A stretch of 64,000 nt of DNA from an uncultured Slackia sp. (GTDB lineage: Bacteria; Actinomycetota; Coriobacteriia; Coriobacteriales; Eggerthellaceae), in assembly GCF_934630525.1 (NCBI RefSeq), contig NZ_CAKTVX010000007.1, forward strand, positions 1 to 64,000, read 5' to 3'. This document shows, one piece after another, positions 60,231 to 64,000 of this stretch. Under the pieces are notes generated by a model. The model was not told where the DNA came from. It saw only the letters and a list, made by a program, of their open reading frames with translations, and ran no database searches. Within the stretch, counting starts at the first letter, position 1. Each line of letters opens with the position of its first letter. The position numbers were made by a program, and so were the translations under genes.

Positions 60231-62180
60231 ATGTCCGACCGATTGAACGAGCGAACGAGCGAAAAGCAAACCATAGTGAGGAATTTGAAGCTCGTGCCTG
60301 AAAAAGCAAGGGGTTCATCTCGTCGTCGCGGCTTACGCAGCAAAATGGCGATCATCGTAATCGTTCTTATCGTCATACTCATGGGCGCCGATGCGTTGTG
60401 GAATTACAGCCTCCAGCGCACGCAGGCCGAGAACGAAGCTCGGGAAAAGGCCGAGGTGCTTGCTTCCGAGATGCGTGCCATGTGGGATTTTATCGACATG
60501 AACCAAGATGTCATCAATCGAGACGAGGATGGCAATTTCCGCACGAAAACGCTCGTGTGCGTAGTAGCTGCTAAGTCTGTGAGCACGTTGTTCACAAGCA
60601 ACACCGACTACATTATTCGCTTCACGGGGGAAACTCCCCGGCAGAAAGCGAATGCACCCGACGTCTTTGAACAGGAGGCCTTCGATGCGTTCCGCGCCGA
60701 TTCGAGCCTCGCTTCGTATAGCGGTGTTCGAACCGACGAGGAAACGGGCCAGCGCGTGTTCCGCTATTCCGAACCGTTGTATGTGACTGAATCGTGCCTT
60801 GAGTGCCATGGTGAGCCAGCTGGAGAAATCGACCAGTATGGCTACCCGAAAGAGGGCATGAAGGTAGGCGACATTGGCGGCGCTATGTCCATTACCGAGC
60901 CTATGAGTATCTACGAAGAAGGCATTGCGACATCCGTCACGCAGCAGGCACTTATGGTGCTTATCATGGTTGCGGTCGCTGGCCTCGGCATTTTCCTTGC
61001 GGCGAATCGCTTGTTGTTGCGTCCCATCGAGAGCCTCTCGCAGGCAGCGCATGATATCGAATCGGGCAATTTCGATTACAAGCTCGACACGTCGCCGCGC
61101 GTCGGAGGCGAAGATGAACTTTCCGAGTTCACGCGCGATTTCGACTCCATGGCGCGCCATCTTGAGCGCTTGTGTACCGACTTGAATAGCGAAGTGAAGA
61201 AGCAAACCGAAGAAACGCGCGTGCTCAATGACATGCTTATGTATCAGCAGCGTGAGCTGAAAAAGGCGGTCGATAAGCTGCATGAGGAATCGGCTTACAA
61301 GAGCGAGTTTTTCGCCATCGTGAGCCACGAGCTGCGCACGCCGCTCACGTCGATTCTTGCCTTTGCGCGCTTGCTGCTCGAGAACCCGAACCTCGATGAA
61401 AAAACGCACGAATCCATTGCCGATATCGAGGCAAACGGAACGCTGCTTCTTAATTTGGTGAACAACATCCTCACCATTTCGAAGGCCGAAGCCAATCGCA
61501 ACGAACTGCTTGTCGAGCCGGTCGACTTTGTTGACCTGCTTGGATTCATCAAGAAGACGCTCGATCCTATCGCCGCCAACAAGGACATCGCGCTTTCCGC
61601 GAAGGCCGATGCGAACGTGCCAATCTCTATGGCCGACTGGGAAAAGCTGCGTCGCGTGATTGAGAACCTCGCCGACAACGCCATCAAGTACACCCATCGC
61701 GGTGGTCGCGTGGACGTTCGCGCGACGTTCTTGGCGCCGCTCGATCCGCAGGCGCACGATGGTGCGTTGGGCGCAGAGGACGAAGCCTGGCTCGCGGGCG
61801 GCGACGGCCACGACGCCGTCGCGCGCTCTGGTTCCAAGGCGGAATCGGATTCTGCGCGTCACGATTGGGAAGTCTCCCTCCCCTGTTCTTCCGCCCCGTA
61901 TGGCACTATTTGCGTTACGGTCGCAGACGATGGAATGGGTATTGACGAAGGCGATATTTCCGATATTTTCGAGTTGTATAAACAGGCTGGTCAATCGCCC
62001 AATCGTCGCTATCGCGGCACAGGCTTGGGCCTTGCCGTTGTGAAGGAATTGACGGAATTGCACGGTGGCGTGGCGACCGTCGAATCGCGGCGCAAGGTTG
62101 GCAGCACATTCTGCGTGCGCATTCCTTATGTTCCCCTGCCGGACGAGGAGGAGGATTTCGATGAAGATTCTGCTTGCTGA
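60231..62180 (+). CDS. Histidine kinase with c-type heme sensor domain
   Basis: A 649-residue sensor kinase. TM1 about 46-63. The extracytoplasmic Tll0287-like (DUF3365) domain contains ESCLECHGEPAGEIDQYGYP with heme motif CLECH at 189-193 and DIGGAMSITEPM. TM2 about 245-265, HAMP, coiled coil, and HisKA with phosphorylated H366 (AIVSHELRTPLTS). HATPase: NLADNAIKYTHRGGRV, DDGMGIDEGDI and GTGLGLAVVKELTELHGG, interrupted by a low-complexity insert of about 55 residues (about 505-560). The ATG at 60231 follows AAGGGGGA. It probably senses redox state or a gas through the heme and controls the divergent Moco reductase. Confidence 0.92.
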   Translation: MSDRLNERTSEKQTIVRNLKLVPEKARGSSRRRGLRSKMAIIVIVLIVILMGADALWNYSLQRTQAENEAREKAEVLASEMRAMWDFIDMNQDVINRDEDGNFRTKTLVCVVAAKSVSTLFTSNTDYIIRFTGETPRQKANAPDVFEQEAFDAFRADSSLASYSGVRTDEETGQRVFRYSEPLYVTESCLECHGEPAGEIDQYGYPKEGMKVGDIGGAMSITEPMSIYEEGIATSVTQQALMVLIMVAVAGLGIFLAANRLLLRPIESLSQAAHDIESGNFDYKLDTSPRVGGEDELSEFTRDFDSMARHLERLCTDLNSEVKKQTEETRVLNDMLMYQQRELKKAVDKLHEESAYKSEFFAIVSHELRTPLTSILAFARLLLENPNLDEKTHESIADIEANGTLLLNLVNNILTISKAEANRNELLVEPVDFVDLLGFIKKTLDPIAANKDIALSAKADANVPISMADWEKLRRVIENLADNAIKYTHRGGRVDVRATFLAPLDPQAHDGALGAEDEAWLAGGDGHDAVARSGSKAESDSARHDWEVSLPCSSAPYGTICVTVADDGMGIDEGDISDIFELYKQAGQSPNRRYRGTGLGLAVVKELTELHGGVATVESRRKVGSTFCVRIPYVPLPDEEEDFDEDSAC

Positions 62181-62859
62181 TGATGAGGTGAGCATTCAGA
62201 AGCTCATAAGCGGATTGCTTGAGGATGAGGGCCATGAATGCGTCTGCGTCGAAGATGGCGCTGATGCGCTCGAGGCGTTTGAGAACGGTTCGTTCGACCT
62301 TGTGATTCTCGACGTCATGATGCCGCGGATGGATGGGTTTGCCACTTGTCGCGAATTGCGCACCCGGGGCGTAACGGCTCCGGTGATTTTTCTTTCCGCA
62401 AAAGGCGATATCGTCGATAAAGGCATAGGGTTTGCTGCTGGCGGCGATGATTATATGACCAAGCCCTTCGACCCTCGCGAGCTGCTCATGCATATCGAGG
62501 CGCACCTGCGCCGCGCGCATATGGATGCTGCGCCCGCTAAGCCGGAGCCGAAAACGCTTGTGCTTGGCCGATTCGTGATTGACACCGCAAAGCACCAGGT
62601 CACCAAAGACGGAACGCCTATCAAACTCACGCCGAAAGAGTTCAAGATCCTGCTTGCGCTTGCCCGTACACCCGATACGGTGCTTTCGAAAGAGCAGCTT
62701 ATTGAAGACGCTTGGGGTGCTGAATTCGTCGGCGAAACGCAAAGCATTACGGTGTTCATAAAGAAGCTCCGCAACAAAATTGAAGACGACCCGAGCGACC
62801 CTCGCATAATTGAAACAGTATGGGGAATCGGGTATCGCCTAGTCGAAGGCGCTTGCTAG
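62161..62859 (+). CDS. OmpR-family response regulator
   Basis: A 232-residue regulator. The receiver domain has phosphoacceptor D51 in LVILDVMMPRMDG, acidic pocket D7/D8 and K102-region KPFDPREL. The C-terminal winged helix is LTPKEFKILLALARTPDTVL followed by ETVWGIGYRLVEG. The start overlaps the kinase stop by 20 bp under GAGGAGGAT. It is the partner of the heme-sensor kinase and the likely binder of TTAAGAAA repeats upstream of the operon. Confidence 0.95.
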   Translation: MKILLADDEVSIQKLISGLLEDEGHECVCVEDGADALEAFENGSFDLVILDVMMPRMDGFATCRELRTRGVTAPVIFLSAKGDIVDKGIGFAAGGDDYMTKPFDPRELLMHIEAHLRRAHMDAAPAKPEPKTLVLGRFVIDTAKHQVTKDGTPIKLTPKEFKILLALARTPDTVLSKEQLIEDAWGAEFVGETQSITVFIKKLRNKIEDDPSDPRIIETVWGIGYRLVEGAC

Positions 62860-62886
62860 CAAGATATCAACCTAACAAGCTAACAA

Positions 62887-63123
62887 CCTGTAAAATGCTC
62901 GTAGCGTTTAACAGGCCTGCGGAGTGCAGGCTTTGAGACGAATGCGATGTTGGCAAAAAGAATGGGTGGCCGAAAACATGTTTCGGCCACCCATTCGCGT
63001 TGGCTGCAGCTACCGAGAAAACCCGCTCAATGCTACGAGCATTGAGCGGGCGCGCTTGGGGACGGGTATGGGAAAAACGGCGCCACCCGACCCGTTAAAC
63101 GCAACGAGCATTTAACGGGTCGG
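62887..63123. repeat. Four hairpins, three of one palindrome family
   Basis: Between the convergent response-regulator gene and the activase gene stand: (1) 62887-62915, arms CCTGTAAAATGC/GCGTTTAACAGG; (2) 62961-62995, perfect 15-bp arms AATGGGTGGCCGAAA/TTTCGGCCACCCATT; (3) 63022-63050, arms CCCGCTCAATGC/GCATTGAGCGGG; (4) 63087-63123, arms CCGACCCGTTAAACGC/GCATTTAACGGGTCGG. Numbers 1 (read on the minus strand), 3 and 4 share a GC-TACGA-GC or GC-AACGA-GC centre while arms differ in compensating pairs. A weak hairpin GCCTGC/GCAGGC at 62915-62931 followed by TTT may end the regulator transcript. Confidence 0.7.
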
Positions 63124-63146
63124 GGCATGGAAGTCGCTTCGCTCCC

Positions 63147-64000
63147 TTAGCTCAGCTTCTCTTCCTCGATCTCGAGCGCACCGAGCACTTCTTCGTCGGC
63201 GGGCTTGGTGAGGTTCGCGTTGCGCTCGGCGCGGGCGGCCTCTTCCTTTTCCTCGAGGTTCGCTTTCGCCACCGAAATCATGAGCTTGATGCGGTTGAGC
63301 TGGTTGACCTCAGACGCGCCCGGGTCGTAGTCGACGGCCACGATGTTGCTCTCGGGGTAGCGGCGGCGCAGCTCCTTGATCACGGCCTTGCCCACCACGT
63401 GGTTCGGCAGGCACGCGAACGGCTGCGTGCACACCACGTTCGGCGCACCCGACACGATGAGCTCAACCATTTCGGCGGTGAGCAGCCAGCCCTCGCCCAT
63501 CGAGTTGCACAGGCTCAAAATCTCGCTCGCGTATTCGGCCAGCTCATAGATGTTCGCCGGCGGGTTGAATCGCGTCGATGCGGCGAGCGCGTCGTTGACC
63601 GGCTTGCGGAACTTCGCGATGGCCGACAGCCCGATTTTGCCACCGAGCGCGCCCTTGGCGGAACGGCCCAGCGGGTCTTTCTGGAAAATGCCGCCCGCGA
63701 TGCCGAACAGGAAGAACTCGATGAGACCAGGCACAACGGCCTCGCAGCCCTCGCGCTCGATCACGTCGACGATCTGGTTGTTCGCTGTGGGGTGGAACTT
63801 CACCAGAATCTCGCCCACCACGCCGACGCGCGGCTTGGTGCCCTCGCCCTGCAGCGGCAGCGTGTCGAAGTCTTCCACGATCTGCTTCACCGTGCGCTTG
63901 AATTCCGAGCGCTTCACGCCGCGCGCCAGCTGCGCCTTGCATTCGGCCATCCAATGGTCGAACAGGTGGTTGGCCGCGTCTGGTTCAATTTCGTAGGGGC
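63147..64000 (-). CDS. 2-hydroxyacyl-CoA dehydratase activase-type protein, 5' partial
   Basis: The frame is open from the right edge of the window (…YEIEPDAANHLFDHWMAECK) to the stop at 63147, at least 284 residues; the start lies outside. Content such as PRVGVVGEILVKFHPTANNQ, FACLPNHVVGKAVIKELRRR and NIVAVDYDPGASEVNQLNRI matches the C-terminal DUF2229/HgdB-like half of large acyl-CoA dehydratase activase-related proteins (often over 1400 residues in anaerobes). CxxxPCxC-like cysteines (CTQPFACLPNH) are consistent with Fe-S or substrate binding. Role in the cell is not defined. Confidence 0.8.
   Translation of the reverse strand, partial: PYEIEPDAANHLFDHWMAECKAQLARGVKRSEFKRTVKQIVEDFDTLPLQGEGTKPRVGVVGEILVKFHPTANNQIVDVIEREGCEAVVPGLIEFFLFGIAGGIFQKDPLGRSAKGALGGKIGLSAIAKFRKPVNDALAASTRFNPPANIYELAEYASEILSLCNSMGEGWLLTAEMVELIVSGAPNVVCTQPFACLPNHVVGKAVIKELRRRYPESNIVAVDYDPGASEVNQLNRIKLMISVAKANLEEKEEAARAERNANLTKPADEEVLGALEIEEEKLS

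Overview
The window reads as a chromosomal segment of a GC-rich, anaerobic actinobacterium of the Coriobacteriia, most likely family Eggerthellaceae (Slackia/Eggerthella-like). The evidence is the combination of Tat-exported molybdopterin oxidoreductases with DmsB/NrfD partners, Tat-exported FAD reductases each divergent from a polytopic membrane LuxR regulator, a SecD-SecF fusion, a second type IIA topoisomerase pair, and a 2-hydroxyacyl-CoA dehydratase activase-type protein at the right edge. The species cannot be named from sequence alone.

Layout. 1-6 kb: housekeeping genes (PDZ-less RseP site-2 protease, ApbE flavin transferase, IspG, ProS). 6-10 kb: a BASS-family transporter, then an operon of an orphan NrfD-like membrane protein, an SPFH/stomatin protein and a GntR regulator, followed by a compact locus with a predicted small RNA and a 41-residue toxin-like peptide. 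10.5-16.6 kb: a complete Moco respiratory operon (catalytic subunit, four-cluster ferredoxin, NrfD anchor, CX4CH cytochrome, b-type-like membrane protein, TorD chaperone). 16.7-30 kb: SecDF, DUF1292, tRNA-Glu(CTC), a THEP1-like NTPase, DegV, a UvrA paralogue, a LuxR regulator, an HTH/membrane-protein pair with a duplicated gene end, a methyltransferase and a YeiH transporter. 30-42 kb: transporters and small enzymes interspersed with repeats, two copies of a palindromic element, gene remnants, and a small basic gene whose reading frame runs through an intrinsic terminator.

42-63 kb is respiratory and regulatory: two LuxR/FAD-reductase modules (the second with a tri-heme lipoprotein cytochrome), a ParE/ParC-like pair, an ECF sigma factor with an RsgI-like anti-sigma factor and an exported Ca-motif protein, and a second Moco reductase plus ferredoxin divergent from a two-component system whose sensor carries a c-type heme motif. 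Together these genes point to a versatile anaerobic respirer with substrate-specific terminal reductases, each wired to its own regulator.

The candidates for undescribed biology that I rate highest are: (i) the sRNA/peptide locus at 9.8-10.2 kb, which has the architecture of a type I toxin-antitoxin system; (ii) the small basic gene at 30.5-30.8 kb with a terminator inside its coding frame, the arrangement seen for tmRNA-controlled ribosome-rescue factors; (iii) a 219-227 bp palindromic element present twice, ending at gene stop codons; (iv) the heme-sensor two-component system beside a Moco reductase with an altered Fe-S motif; and (v) a family of short palindromes at 62.9-63.1 kb that vary in a stem-preserving way.
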